A stretch of 64,000 nucleotides of DNA from Eudromia elegans (Eukaryota > Chordata > Aves > Tinamiformes > Tinamidae): positions 381,660 through 445,659 of the forward strand of contig PTEX01000303.1 in assembly GCA_003342815.1 (NCBI GenBank), in the 5' to 3' direction. Numbering within the stretch: position 1 is the first letter of the stretch; the number at the start of each line of letters is the position of its first letter. Positions 12,565 to 27,415 of the stretch are shown here, one piece after another. The notes below the pieces were generated by a model. The model saw nothing but the letters and a program-made list of their open reading frames with translations. It had not been told where the DNA came from and did not search any database. A program made the translations under genes and the position numbers.

Positions 12565-13810
12565 CTTTTACACAGTCATTTGGTCATATTCTGCAACACG
12601 TGAATTTGGTGAAAGTATTTGTTCACATGTTCTCTGCAGTTATCTTAGAGTATGCTAGAGGGATGTAATTTCTATCAAGATTCCAATTATGCACTCTTAT
12701 TAATAGGATATTTTTAATTAATAATTAGAACCAAAAAAAAAAGAATTTACTTGTTTATCCTTTACTGTATTTCTCAGGACCTCCTAACTCTTCTATTTCT
12801 AATGTATTAGATTGTAAGCAGTTTATCTTACAAGAAATACTTGTTCTGATTTAATAAAATTTTATTTGCATCATCAGCTTTTTTTGTTTTCCGAAATTCA
12901 AATATGAATACTTTGGATGTCAACTAATTTTAGATAGTCACACGTACACCTGAGCTTACCGCTATACATTCCTTTCTGCAGTCAGTAAAACACTCTACGG
13001 TATTATTCTTCAGACCTTTTTTGGACCTTTGTGCTGACATCGGTCTCATGCTTTATTGTCTATAATAAACAACCTGTTAAAAAAGGAGGTTGTTTAAAAG
13101 GACATCAAGCTTAGCTGTTGATATATGTACTCAGGTACATATAACTTAGTTGTCTGAATGCCACCTTTTGTTCCTACACTACTGAAACTTTTTTTTTTCC
13201 TGTTTTCTTCTATGTACATAAATGGCTTGCCTATCTGTTGTTTAATGCATGAAAACAATAAACAGAGCATCCCTACACTCCATAAGGACCATACATTTAT
13301 GAATCCTTTATCTGTATCACTGAAGTACTGAAGCATGCTACTATAAGAGGTATAAACACTTTTCTTCTCAGTATGAGATAAGAAAAGGTACTTTATTATG
13401 CAACTGGAAGTGCCATTAGGAAGCAGCAAACAAATATACGAGATACTTTTTTTCTGACGTTCTCTGAAAATTGTCAGTGAATTTGAAGTGAGTCAGGACC
13501 CAACATGGTAAGAAAAGTCATCAAAGAGAGGTAGTGAAAGGGACGTACATGTGAATATGTATGTTCATGTGTTGAGCAGAGTTATGTGAATGGAAACACA
13601 CAGGATTGTTCCTTTCACTAAACTGATTTCACGAAACTAATTTTCACTAAATTTTTCATTCATTAGAATCCACATCTAGCAGGTTGTGAATTCAAGGAAA
13701 TGCAGTGAAAGATTCCACTATTATGTCTATCTTGCCAACCTAAACTATAAATGTCAAGCTCCATCTAATGACAAGGATCTTAAGGTCAGTCATAGTGGCT
13801 ATCAGTTTCT

Positions 13811-13872
13811 TATACACACACACACACTCACATATGTGTGTGTACACATGTGTATTATATATATATATATTT
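13811..13872. repeat. Compound (CA)n-(TG)n-(TA)n microsatellite
   Basis: CA repeats pass into CATATGTGTGTG, then ACACATGTGT and about seven TA units. It is partly self-complementary. Confidence 0.85.
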
Positions 13873-15765
13873 CCTGAATATAGTGGTTCAGTGGTGTTTT
13901 AGGTAATTTGTTGTGCCTCTAGTTGCCAGTGTGAAGAAAGGAGCTCACCTAGCTTCTGTGGCATCTGCCAGGACCTGGGAGGTATCCTGGATCATTTCCA
14001 GTTGGGCTGTTTATCTTATCTTAGAAAGATGTATAAAATAATTCAGATAAATGGCCATGATCTTTCCCACTTTAGGGCAAATGCCATTCAATTGAATTGT
14101 TTCATACTGCCATTCAACTACTCACATAGAGAAGCCTTCTCACAGTCCGTGCCATCTGGCTTCCTGCTTCCTCTCCAGAAAAAGCACAGTCTTCTAAAAG
14201 CACTATTCCTATGCTTTTTAAGCTTGCCTCACATAGTCTAAGACATGCCAAATAGAACTGGTAATCTATAAATGTAAAAGTGAATTAATTCCTTGGAGGT
14301 AATCAGGTACAGGAACATAGGTATCCTGTGTAATTTCATGCACAGGATGCTTGCCATCTAATTGTTGCTCCTGGAGGTTGAAAAATTCCTACAGATTGTA
14401 TTTACATCTGCCAAAACTATGGATGTTTTAGGTATGCTTCTTGGGTGATTCAGATGTTTCTCTCTGTGTATTTATTTCAATAATTTAATGACAACTGATT
14501 CCTTTATAATTCTGTTTTTTCCTGCTTTTTAAAAGTTCATATTTACTTTTTTTTTATTTATTCTTTATTCTCCATGAGTGTTCAAAGATAAATGCTGATG
14601 ACTTTAGAATTATTCTGACCAATTCTACAAATAGCCTAGGAAACACTTCATTAGACTTGGCTGATTTTAATACAGAGCTATTGAAATACCTTCCAATCAG
14701 TCCTTCTCTTTGACTGTTTTGAGATATTTAATCTTTCTCATTAGGGTTAATTTGTGTTAGTTAATTGACTGCAGATGACCTCTTTAATGGAAGCAAGAAC
14801 ACAGTAAATGTTATTGACTTCTTAGTGTCACCTATTAATTTCTTTCCCCTTCAGCTATGTAGCAGATCAACACTATTCTTTTTCTTAGCAATACTGTATT
14901 TACAGAATATTTTGTGCACAATTTTTGTATTATTTTATCTTTCTTTTCTCTGCATGGCTATTCGTCTGTATTTACTCTTACTATTTTTTCTCAGTTTTCA
15001 CATTTTGTAAGTGTTTTTCCGTTATTTCAGGTCAATAAAGTGTTTACAATTTAGCTGTCTTGATAATTTGCAGACTGCACTTGTACACATTCAATGCATT
15101 TGGATAATGAGCCACTGAGCTGTGCAGTCTCTTTAAATATTGTTCTTTTCAAACAAATTTCTTTAAATTGTCTTTACCTTATTTGTAACTTCCAGGAAAT
15201 ATTAGATGCTATTTCTTGAATTTAGTTATGATTGCTTTCCTGAAGTCCACTATATTTTTACTGTTATTCCTACTGTTTATTTTAAGTAATGGTGAATATG
15301 ATACAGGATCTCCGAGAGAATAATAGTGGGCATATCCAGAGGCCTTTGGGGATATTCTGTTGTATTTTAAATGGTTTTATAGGTCTGTGTTTAATCATTT
15401 GAGTTGAGTAACTGCTCTTCATTTAGTACCACAGTCATTCAGAGACCTGAATGCACACACCTGAATTCATGGGTCTGGATACAGAACCTGCTAGATCATG
15501 GGAAATCCTGCATTCTCTATCCTCATGAAGGTGAACCGCTGTGTAGCCAGGAATACAGGTCTATGTATATAGCAGTAAAGGTACTTACTTGGAGGTGGTT
15601 GAAAAACTGAGACTATTTAGGGTGGTAGACCTCCATGACTGCCTGTTTTTAATTTCAAGTTCCTTGATAAGTTGTTCCAGATATATTTCATCTCCATCTA
15701 TCATGCCATGCTTCTGCCAGTATTGGCATAGCATGCTGTTATCTAGTTATGGTAAGTTATCAGTC

Positions 15766-15786
15766 AAAAAAAAAAAAAAAAAAAAA
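15766..15786. repeat. A21 homopolymer
   Basis: A run of 21 A. No retrocopy or SINE body could be recognised on its left, so it is listed as a simple repeat. Confidence 0.85.
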
Positions 15787-17499
15787 GGTAAAAATGTTAT
15801 CCCCATAACAGACTGGCCTCTGAAAGAAATATAGTCAATGAAAAATAAATAGATTTCCCAAGTTTCTACTGCAAGTCTTTATTTGAGTTAAACATTGCCT
15901 GTACAATACCTAATACAGACTGGCTAGATCTCAACTTGGTTATCTTTCTTCTACCACTTCTTCAAAATATCAAAATGACACCTATTTTAAGAATCTAACT
16001 TTGATAGGTTATATTTCACTAGTTTTGCTTTAAACCTTTATAAAGTGATTCACATGCTACATCTTGTATCCCTTTTTTCTGCCTGGACAATTTCACTGTA
16101 ATGGATTCCTTGCATATGGTACTGAATACAGCATGAAGCAATCTAAAGCCTGATTAAAATCAGTTGGATAGCTGTGATTTTAAATCTCTCTACCTTTAAT
16201 TATTTTTTTCCTGAAAAGAAAATAAACCTCCTATATGTATTCTAAATTTAATAAACCAGCTAATATTTATTTTAACATCCAAATAATAGAATACATGGGA
16301 TTTTTTTTTCTGTCAAAAGTCACATCCATCGATGTTTTCCAGAATATGTCCTCCTTCAAGGTATTTATTTTTATTATTATTATTGCTTTGCTTTGCTGAA
16401 GTCTGAACAGAGTTTTCCATACATCTTCTCCCATAAAACATGTATTGCTTCACCTCCTCTAAGATGGGAGAAGGCAATGTATTTGACATTTTTGCTGTGT
16501 GCTGATAATGTGAAGTAAGTCATAGGATTCAGTGACTTCTGATGGATATCTCAAATGCCTCTGAGTATGTGTGCAAGGGAAAAAAAAGTTTTTCTCCGCC
16601 TGTCTTTCATTTCTGTCACCAGGAAAAAATGCTAAACAGAAACAAAGGACTCAGCTGGCTCCTTCCAAGATTAAAAGATTCATTCTCAGACTACCAGAAG
16701 CAACAGTAGTTTTCAGTGTTTTCAGCGTAGCAGGGAAGTGAAAACATGTCTGATCCTGATGTCTTCAAGGTCTTTGTCAGTAAGGACACAAAATAGAAAA
16801 ATATTTGAAGTTGGGTGGGTTTTTTTCTTTCCTCCTCCCATATTCATCTTTTTTGCACTGCCATATATATTTTTTTGACTTATTCACAAGTTAAAATAAT
16901 CAGAATGCACATGCATTTATTTCTGGAAAAAAAAATCATTTTTGATCATTTCAGAAACAAAAAAAAATAGTTATTCTTCTAACTGAAATAATTTAGAATC
17001 ATTGAGAAAAACAAATATATCTAGAGTACACTTTTTTCTTTTATATTGAAATATATATTTTCATTAACTCATTTCTGTTATGACTTGGACCAGATAAATC
17101 TGGTTTGTTGTGTTCTTCCTACTTGGCCTCTTACTTACTTAAGTATCCATATCTACTCTTCCACTCCACCTAGGCAGGAAAAATACGCATGAAGAGTGTT
17201 TATTTCTGAGAGAGTGAAAAGTTTCAGGCTGTTGAAGGGCAGAAAGTGTAAGCTGTGTGTTTGCCAAGTGGCAAAAGAGAGAACATAACTGTTTCTAGGC
17301 TGAGTATATGTTTGGGGATTTTTGTGTGGTTTGAGACTAGAGGGAGTCTGGTCCAGTGTAAGAAATAAAGTCAAGTATACAGAGATTTTGTGGACTGTTA
17401 TCCTGGTTTAGGAAATCAGAAAATCAAAGAATATTACTCCAGCAGCTGGAGCTAGTGTTTTGCACCCAGAAATTCCTTGGATCGTATAAGGCCGTACAA

Positions 17500-17514
17500 T
17501 TTTTTTTTTTTTTT
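17500..17514. repeat. T15 homopolymer
   Basis: An uninterrupted T run in unique DNA. Nothing resembling a retrotransposed body follows it. Confidence 0.8.
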
Positions 17515-19679
17515 CAAAGAAGTTAACTATTTTATTAACAATCACTCAAAAGTAATTTAAAAAGGTGAAATTTAAAACATCTCTTGTTCATTCTGATGCT
17601 GGAAACTCTAAGTAGATATTGTATTGGATGGACCGTCAGTCAGCCCATTTCATGCTGCATGGGTATGGTCCATGGAGATGTTGGTATTGTTATTTTAAAC
17701 TTTTTTACAGGATTTTCTTAGGAGTACTGTGGCATTAAAAGAAAACATTGTTTCAATGTTTGTTTCAGGATAAAGAGAAGGAAATACTGGCAGCATCATC
17801 ACCATTCTGTGTGTGCCTCTGACTACTCAAGTAAATTGTTATGTGGATTAGCAGTTTTTCAATGTACAGTAGTCTTACTGTTGGCAGCTCAACACCACTA
17901 ATGCTTTCCTGTATTCCTGAAAATTACTTACTAATTCTTGATCTATATCACAATGTCAGAATTCAAACCCACACTGTTAAAAAAAAATGTTGTTGATCAT
18001 GGTCATGAGAGATTAATGGAATACTAACAATAGAAAAAGGGACTATGAAAATAAGGCGTATAGATATTGATATATTGCTTAAGCTTTTGTGAAATCTCTT
18101 ATTTACAGATTTACACCACATTATAACTCACACTGATCCTGTTTCTCAGGAGAGAAACTGAGAGTTTTCTGAAATCTCAAAATTGATATCACATATAAAT
18201 TGACCTTTTGTTCACTTAGTAACAAAGAAATATAACTGGATTCAGGAAACTAACAATAATATTCAAATTCTAGTAAGTAATTTACTTATTAATTGACTAA
18301 TTTTCATAAATGGTAGCCTTAAAAAATCTGTGAGACAGACATTTTTCTGAAAGCATTAAGCAACTTCAGCTTCATAGTGCTTATAACTGTTTTGCAGAAG
18401 AGTTATTCCTGTCGAGCTGATGAATGGGTTTGCACTTAGAGTTGTTCTCAAGCCTATTGCCCTGGACAACTCTAATGAAGAAACTTCACCCTGGTAGGTA
18501 TTTCTGAATGTGAGCTCAACCTCACCCCTGAAGGCTGCTTGTTCCTAGGGTGGGTAAAACTTCTTAAGTGAAATTATCTCAACTATTCTTCCTCCTAGGT
18601 TCATCCCTGTTCTTGATCCCTGGCACTTATACATCTTCCTTTAAGCTCTTTGGTCCACACATAAGAAAAGAATGTAAAAAGAGACAATAATCCACAGTAG
18701 ACTCTCTAGGGCTTTAAGTGATAAAACTATTTCTGGGAACTAAAATCTTAAAAAACAAGAACACTATAGCTTGAAATTAAATGACCCTCAATTATGCACT
18801 TAAAATTTAGATATGAAAGGCTGAGCTAATCACAGAAGGTTCCATTTATAACAGATAAAGACAAACCTCTGTGAGTGCAATCTCTTTTGTGGCTGTACCC
18901 CATATAGGTCAGATAAATTATCCCATAAAATTGAATCCAAAATGAGACATTATACTGACTCACAACATAACTAATACACAGTTTGCATAGTGAAACTCCA
19001 GGGTATTAAAAACTTGGTACCACTGAATTGAAATCCTGTTGTTTCACTTCGTAAATTATGAGTTGATGGACAAGTGATACTTATGTTTAGGTACTTGTTA
19101 CATAATACATATAGAAACTAATTTGACACAGATAATTTACATTGAAAAGAGATGATACCACCTGAGATGGTCAAAGAATGAAAATGAGAATATAATTAAG
19201 CCATTGTTACAGAATTCCTTGTTACAAAGCATATCATGGAAAGCAGTTGTAAAATGTAGAAATTGTTTGATAGTTGATAGGTATTTGTGTTGAACATGCC
19301 TTTACAGGAGGGAAAAAACAGAACCTGAAGAAGAAAACATTTGGAATGTGAACTCACTTAAATGGGTGTGAGAATATGGACATAAACATTAGCTTTCTTT
19401 TATAGGTCACTCCAAATCATTAACACTGCAAATCATTAACACTAGAAATAGAATATTATTGCAAAGTAATATAATATTCATTCTTCTAAATTTGATAGGA
19501 AACTTCACAGAGAAATTCAGATGGATGAAATTACCTAGCTACTCCATGAGAATCCTGTTCCTAAACAGGCATCTCTAGAATTTATTGCTGACATTTTCAT
19601 TGTGAAAGCAAAGCACTGATAAGATCCATCGGGAATCATGGCAGTAGTATGCACACACATTTGTGACCGACATTCACAG

Positions 19680-20062
19680 TGTTCAAGAACCATGTTTGCT
19701 GTACCTGACTTGTGGGAGTCTGCAGAGCCCTGGACAAACTCAAAGTCGTTGAGGTATAAAACTCTGGGTCCTAGGATGAGAAGAGAAACTAGGAGAGTGG
19801 AAATCCCCTTACGGGATAAACCTGACAGGTTCTGGGTACCTTTTGACATGATTGGATAAAGGTGTTTAGACTGGTTAGAAGTTGTTCATGGAGCTCGTGG
19901 TTACCATGTGAGCACCTTGTGGAGAGAATCTGGGGGTCCTTTGTGAACCCCTCATGGGGAGGGGCAGGGTCTGTTTGTACGAGGGGATATAAACTACGGT
20001 GAGGCTTCCATAAAGCACTTTGTTTGACCACTGCAGAGACCTCAGGTCCTCAATACACCCAC
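19680..20062 (+). mobile_element. Probable ERV LTR relic, plus strand
   Basis: A GC-richer block with promoter-like layout. GGGATATAAAC at 19984-19994 serves as a TATA candidate. CCATAAAGCAC about 20 nt later is a degenerate poly(A) signal, followed by a short U5-like segment ending CAATACACCCA. A TG-starting left end at 19680 (TGTTCAAGAACC) is preceded by CAG, and CAG also follows the right end, but 3 bp is too short to count as a target-site duplication. The block may extend left to about 19560. The family is not recognised. Confidence 0.38.
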
Positions 20063-22309
20063 AGTGATTTGTAAAATACAGGATCCTGTTTCTTGTTATG
20101 AGTTCTAAATTTACTTTAAAAAATACCTTTCATACATTTTAAATTCTACTTCCCAAAGAACTGTCAGAACTATCCAGGTGACAAGGCAAAAATTCAGAAG
20201 AATTCAGAAGAATTTTTGCTTATCTTTTGTGATGTAAAGCACAAAAGAAGAGGAAGGTGTTTCAACCTTGACCTGACTTTACCTCACCAATCTAAATGCC
20301 ATTTTTCAGGATATAGGAATAGGTATTTACTGTAACACAGAAAAAAAAGATACTATCTTTACTGTAAGAAAATGCAGACAAGGTTAATTTCTTCAAATAG
20401 TAAAACCTATAAATGTTATAGCCTTTCCAAAGTAAATTATGCTTGAAAAATTAAATTTTGTATTCAGGATCTGGTATTGTTCTGAACTATATGTTTATTA
20501 GTTTATAATATATGTGTATATTTCATTAAGCAAAAAGTGGTATGTTGATCATAGTATGAACATATCTGGTAAATCTTGTGGGACTCATTGTATTCCTGTC
20601 ATCAAAAAGGTGACCAAGTTATGTCAGCTATTAGTGTTAATTTCTGACTTATTTAGAACTGCATTGCCCTTAGTAACAGGTAAATATATCAACTAGGATG
20701 ATGAATACATAGAAACTATTATATTCTTTCAAAAAAAGAAAACTATTTTAAAAAAAATGAAATAAATATATAGAATATTAAACTTTAGGAAATAAGAGAG
20801 AATCGCTAAAGACAGTACAGAATAGCCCAGCAAAGATCATAACTACTGTTAAGTTGTATAATCTGTGTTAACATTATAAAATAATTGATGTATTCTGTTG
20901 TGTTTTTTGAATAACGATTTCTGCTTTGCTTATACCTAGAAGCATATCATCAAAATACTTTGAGGCTGTCTAGACTAAATTGTTCATTGCACTGATTTTG
21001 AAATGTTGCTTGATCCTCTTGATCCTTTTCATATAATATTAAAAACAAAGCATTCTGGAAGTTATGGTTTTCAGGCTTTTCTCTTGCTTTTCTCTCTTTT
21101 TTTTTTCTTCCTTTGGATTACACAGGATGTTCATTACCTGATTTTACCTGCCTTGTTTGGCACATTGTAAAAGATTCAAGCCTTCTCTATATAACTTTAA
21201 AACTTTTTTTCCTTAAAATTATTTTTAAAAAAATCAAGCTGCAAGTGTCTTTCATAAAATAATTTAATTAATGAATTTTTTTAAAAAGTCTGTGTTTCTT
21301 CTTTCCCTGAATTCTAGAGCCAGTGTTTAAATTAAATTCACTAAAGCATGAAACAATATTGTTGGTGTTTGTAGCTTCAACATCTCTGAAAGTCATTGAG
21401 GAAACTAATCTGTTTCTAATCATAAATAATTTACTTGAATTAGGATGATGCAATCATTTACTATAGAAATCAGAAGTTTAGATGTTCTGCGAAAGTTAAA
21501 CAAAACTTTTTTTAAGTACATTTTACTTCCAGAGCTTTAATTTCTTCAGATGCAGGACATTCAGTTCTTGCATTTTTCTGATTTAAAAAGAGCACACATC
21601 TTTAAAGTTAATCTCCAACATTAGTGGAATGTTTTTAGCATTACAATTCTCATCTCTCTTTTACTAATGCCAAAAGGAGAATAGCATTAATTTAACCAAT
21701 TATTCCAAGGGCATGGATTTTGTCCTTCAGGTAAATATGCTGAAAGTGTTTGGTACAGATAGCCTAAACTCGTAAACAATCTTCTGAAGCCTTTTACACT
21801 GCTGTTTTTCTTTTCTGGTTGTGTTCACTTGTTCTATATTGATATCTTCTATTTTATTTGAGCTTTAGTATTTAATTTTTTATTGGTTTATGTTCTTTTT
21901 GGTGTATTTTAGTCATTATTTTTGTCTTGTTTATGAGCAGTAGGATTCCATTACCTGCCTTCGGCATGTCATTAATAGTCTAGGCATTCTTCCAGAACAT
22001 AAATACACTTTCTTTAAAAATCAATAATTCAGTTGCTACATTTAGAACTAGCTGTTAGGAAAAGATCTTGAACCTTCATACTGTATTTCAATGTCATCTA
22101 TATTCAGCATCTTAGTATATTTTTGCTGCATCTTTTAGTATGTTTTTGTTGGTGATGCCTCTTTTTTTTTCCTTTCAAACTCCTGTCCAAATTTTTTATG
22201 GAGAAAATTTAAAAATTATCTTAAGACATTTTCAAAGGAACTATTAAAAATCTCCATGTTCATTCTGAGGTTGGAGAATTAGAAGTCTTTAATCTCTTTT
22301 AATTTTAGG

Positions 22310-22327
22310 AAAAAAAAAAAAAAAAAA
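22310..22327. repeat. A18 homopolymer
   Basis: An uninterrupted A run with no retrocopy body recognised beside it. Confidence 0.8.
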
Positions 22328-23289
22328 GTAGAGTTTGGTTTCTCTTCTACCAAAATAATAATTAGGATAATTATTTATTAGTTATTGCATAAAGCAGGAA
22401 AAAGGAGATAATTTTGTTACAACAGAATTACAGTTGATGCATCCACTGAAGTGTGGTATATATAAATGACAGTAGAATATGAAATGAGTACTGTCTGGAA
22501 AGAAAAAGAGGAGAACAGAGGAGAGGAAAAAGAAAAGATTCCTGAAATTAGTAAATTAATAAATCAGAATGAGATAGATGAGGAAATTTCTATATCTAAT
22601 TAGCTGAAGTTGATTCAAGTCACGTAAGTATGTCCTACTTTGTATTTCCAGACCTACAATTCAGTGTTACGGAATTATTTGCCATCTGTAACTCTTGGAT
22701 CTCCAAACAGCAATTTCTATTCTGAAGAATGATGTCATGCAGTAGTCCAGATTTAAGCAACTGTTGTCATCCAAGATGCCTGAAGATATGTTTTCCATAT
22801 ATTGTTTGTAATTTTTTGCAGGTGTGGTTTCTGTGGAACCCATGAAAATGTCTCAGATATCCTAGTAAATCTCCAATGACACAATGAGGGAGAGATTAAT
22901 GAGGTTTTCAATAAAATTTGTTATCTTCATTGCTTTAATTGTTGCAGTAGATTATCTAATTTTTTATGTGTGTGTTGTTCTCAGAAAAAAAATGCAAAGT
23001 CAGTTAGCACAAAGGATGAGAGAATTACTTGGAAATAAAATAAGTACTGCATATCAAATCATGAAGAGTTTTTACACAGGGAAATGAAGCAGTCCATCTA
23101 CATAAAAAGTACCTAAATGTCAGTGCACAGCACAAAATGTATGGTTTTCATCAAAGAACTCATAATACTTATACAATACGTATACAAGAATTTCTGATTT
23201 GAGTGATGGGGGTTTTGAACTTCAATTTATATTTAGCTGTTAAATGAACAATTTCAGTTATTATTATAACTTTTCTTTCCTTTTTTGTT

Positions 23290-23301
23290 GGGGGGGGGGG
23301 G
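23290..23301. repeat. G12 homopolymer
   Basis: Twelve G in a row followed by TTGGGAG and GGTGGG. It is a G-rich patch in AT-rich DNA that could form a G-quadruplex; no gene or promoter is visible next to it. Confidence 0.85.
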
Positions 23302-24633
23302 TTGGGAGTGGCGAGGTGGGAAGAGAGAGTAGAAGAGAAGAGGACAGTTAAGACCTGCAGAATATTCCCTACGACTTAAATACAAGATTTATTTGAAGTG
23401 AGATTGGAAATATCTTACCTTAGATCTGTATCAAAAGCTGTTGTCCATATTCACTTCAGGGAGCTTAAAGATTTACCTCAGATTTAGATGTGAATATTGG
23501 ACATGTCTAAAGTTATCTTACAGGATTCTAACTTAGGATCTTGTCACTATTATGGAGAATCAGACCATTCAACAGGATGACTAAATGCAAATTTAGCAGA
23601 AAAAAAATCAAGTATCTAGTTTGGAAACTTAGAATGATGCTATCAAAGCTCAACTTCATGTTTATTTACTGCTAATTTACTGTATATTTATTGTATATAC
23701 ATACTTCCAGCATGGCCTGGAATGCAAGACCTCTGCTGCTTCACAGTTCCCTAAGCAGCATGATCTGCCCTCCTTGCAGCTGCAAAGAGGAGTAAAGGAG
23801 GGTGGAGTGAAGACACTGCAGCCGAACTCTGTTGCACTGCCTGTGCCACACCCCTGATAAGTAACACAGTAGCTGCCCAACAGGACATACAGGATACCAA
23901 GTCCAGTGCTGAGCTAGCACAGGTTGCAAATCACTGCTTTTGGATGAACTTTGCTTGAATTTTGCTCATTATAAGCTCATTATATTGCCAACACACACCA
24001 TTATCCCAAAAGTTACCTGCCTCCAAGGTATGAATATTTTATGAATTCTAGAAAAAAACAAAAACAACAACGCTTGAATATGTAATATCTGCCATTTTTA
24101 TATTACTCATCTTTCTTCTTTGTATAAATAAAATTGTTATTACTGCAGTTTATGGTCCTTGGATAATCAGTGGCAAGACATGTCCCTGTGTTGTAATGTA
24201 GCTGTTATATCATAATGACTTCTTCAAAAACCATCTGGAACACCTCTGAAGAATACTAATTCAATTTTTTTTCTTTTTTTTCTTTTTGAGAACTCTTAAA
24301 ATTCTGTGCCCCAGTATTTGAATAACTTTGACAATTTAATAAGGATGGTGTGTGTATCCAGGTGGAGATAATTATACTATTTTTTTCAATGTATTGGTAA
24401 ACTTATAAGCTTTACTTCATATTTGATTTTTAAAAAAAAAAAATACATTAAGCTAAAAGAGGTAAAATAGAAGCGAGGAAAATCTATTGATACAAGGCCT
24501 ACTTGTTTCATTCATTAGAGCAATTACTAAGTTGTTTGACAGTATCCTGTAATTAGAATTTGACTTTGATCACTAATTTAATTTCACTATTTTCTAAAGA
24601 TATTAACTCAAAATAAGACATAGTTACACTAGT

Positions 24634-24652
24634 TTCTCTCTCTCTCTCTCTT
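24634..24652. repeat. (TC)n microsatellite
   Basis: About eight TC units. Confidence 0.85.
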
Positions 24653-27400
24653 GTGAGACTGCTTTTATATTCTTCATATAATAGAAGTTTAGCGTGTGTG
24701 ACATTTTCAGTGTCTAAGCTGGAAAGACTATTTGTATTGTTGTGTAAGCTGAATGGTGAAGCCAACACTGTTGATATGACTGGAATATTTTGAAATAATG
24801 GTTGGAATTCAGATATCTGAAATTTACATGTGTGATTGTGTGAATTTCTTCTGAGTAAATGACAAAGGTGGTCCCATCCAAAGCATGTTTTTCATCCAAT
24901 TTCCAATTCAAAGATTTCCTCTCAATCTTCTCTTGAGATAATTGCCTAAATTATTTTTTTCTTTCCCTCTGGTTCTTTGACCTTTGACTACTTAAAGAGT
25001 TTAGGCTCCTATATTAATTTAAATGCCTATTTTTATAGTGCTGAATTGAGGTAAGATACATCCTACATCTATATAAAGCAGGTCACTTAATTTCCTCAAG
25101 TAAATTCTTAAATGAACCCGTACTACCAGTGGGCATTATTCATATATTCAGGCATGTTCTTAATATGTTGTACAAAGTAGGAGAGGTGTCTTTAAAGCAA
25201 AGCAAACTGGATTTCAAAGCTTTTAGTTTTACCCCTTGGTATAATTATTCGTATAGGACTTCGTATTGGCCTAACAGAGTTGCTTTGTTAAGAACAAGCG
25301 ACTACAAGATTTGACACTTATTATTATTACTCATATTATTTTTAATCAATATCTGCTAGTAAAGCTATGATGTATTTATAATATTTTTACAATGTATAAT
25401 GTTCGTTGTTTGATTGTTCTATTTCCTCTGCCTGATAGTCGACATATTGCCTATTACAGGAAAAGAAACTTGTTCTATAACATAAAACTATAGCCTATAA
25501 CTAATGACAAATACACCATTCAGGAAAGAAAGAACTGATTACAGTAGATTTCATTATTTTAAGTGCCATTTTCAGATTGTATTCCTAGAATTAGAAATCA
25601 TAATGAATACTTTGCAGTTTTGCAGGGTTGATAGTACTTTTTGAATACCTTTATAAATTCTTATCAGTAGATTATAATACAGAATATTACATAACTGACA
25701 GGATGCTGTGCAATTAGACTGCATTGCACAGGCTGCTGACTCAACTGCTGTTTCTGAAATGTCTCAGATAAGAAACAGTACTCCACAAATGTACTGAGTA
25801 TATACTGAGTATACCAGTGAGGTTTCCCAGGGAGCAGCCATCTCTGCAAATAAGAGACTCCCAGAGACTACCTGCTAGAGTGGGGCAAGAGTTACTGCTT
25901 TCTCTAAGCCTTTCTTATTGAAAAGTTTGAATAGCTGTTCATCTCCATTACTATCTTTTTCAGAGGAGCTGTAGCTGAGAATCTTGAGTGAAAATAGTTA
26001 TTTAGCTCCAAAATGCAACTTCACTAAGTTAAGTGTCTAAGTTAAGCATCTAAATTAAGCTTAAGTATCTCAAAGAACTTTTAGTGATTTTTTTTTTCAT
26101 TTTTTATCTGATTTTAATCTGATTCTGAGATCCAGCTCTAGCAAAATAAGCATGTGTATTTGCAGCATGTAGAAAGAAGATAGAGCAAGCTAGGGTGTTG
26201 TGTGCTGACAAGAGACTGAAAAAGAGTTTTTCATGGGCTCTAACCCTTCCTAAGAAAGGGATGGAAGCACTTTGGCTCTAATTCTGTGTGGCTTTAGTTA
26301 CAATGATGTCAATACCTGTACTGTCTTCAGGGCTATATACTAGCTGCAATTATTATACTGCAGATATGATCTCAAACTACTGTTTCTTAAACTGTTGTAT
26401 CTTGAATTGTTCACATCTTTGGCAATATTTCCATCATCCTTTCCCTAGTTTGCTTGGAAACAGCCCTACAAAAAGCCTTTTATTTGAACTCGTGGATCTG
26501 TCTTATGGCTTGCCTGTGTGCCCCTCACATCAGTTTATGAACCACGCTCTATACTAGAAAACGTTTAACACTGCCCTCTATAGGAAACTGGTGGGTTGGA
26601 CTTAGAGCTGACAGTTCTGCTAATGGACGGATAAGGAGATTGACCTGATCTTAACACAGATGTCTGAAATATGTTAGGTGAATCATGCCCTAAGCTTTCT
26701 ATTTTGTTTTGGACACAATCCAGTTGCCCAGATGTGGGCATCTAATGCCTTCTAAGATATTTCTCTAGCCTCCTTCTGTCATTTCAAATGGTAGAATGTC
26801 CCATAGGTCCTGTGCAAAGTCTACTTTGCTCATATACAGAGACAATGCAGTACTAAGCACTTAGGGAATGTCTTGACTATAAAATGTACTTAGAATGATT
26901 AGTTTTGCTATAAATGTCTACACTGGAAATATCTTAAGTCAGGTATGGTGTCTTGTACTGAGAACTGCTTAACATTAAGTATTAAATTACTAAGTCCCTG
27001 TACAGACTCACTGTAATTTAAAGTTTCCCACAGTTAATTATCACTGACAATGGTAGCAGCATCAGTAGCAAGAACTAAAGCAGATTCTTCCCTGCAGTGT
27101 TATATCAGTACATATATCAAATACAAAAAAAAGTTAAATTACTTGTGTAGCTAAAAATAAAATTCTTATCTCAACATTTTACTTAACAAATTATGAGTCT
27201 CAAAGACTATAAAAGAGATCTTAAATGAGTGTTCTTGTTGAGATGATGACACATTCATACATCGTAAATTGTGGCACTGGATGGTAGAATAACATGGTAA
27301 AGTGCTGCTACTCTCCAATTATAATAGATTCAAATAACTAAATAGATATCAAACAGAAAGAGTTTGAAGGGTATAGTTGAAGGGAACATCAAAAGATTTC

Positions 27401-27415
27401 TTTTTTTTTTTTTTT
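27401..27415. repeat. T15 homopolymer
   Basis: A T run inside unique AT-rich DNA. Confidence 0.8.

Larger units (their letters stand above)
5421..19679. other. Long AT-rich noncoding stretch
   Basis: No gene, CR1 or firm LTR was recognised in these 14 kb. It contains scattered microsatellites and homopolymers listed separately, a 10-bp hairpin at 5730-5760, a 17-bp tandem duplication at 8119-8152 and a 12-bp hairpin at 12537-12564. Two islands are slightly GC-richer and unassigned. One is 6380-6870, with a reverse-strand AATAAA at 6418-6423, possibly an ancient repeat. The other is 18410-18560. Frames up to 111 codons (13094-13429, minus) show no domain and unremarkable, AT-driven composition. 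Confidence 0.65.

Noticed and set aside
13094..13429. 111-codon minus-strand frame
   Set aside because: Composition matches translated AT-rich noncoding DNA, with no domain and no supporting signals.
15766..15786. Poly(A) tail of a SINE or processed pseudogene
   Set aside because: No recognisable retrocopy body or flanking duplication next to this or the other long A/T runs, apart from the CR1-linked T28.
22884..23087. 67-codon frame with a hydrophobic N-terminal segment
   Set aside because: Hydrophobic runs arise readily in T-rich DNA; no promoter, splice context or homologue was recognised.
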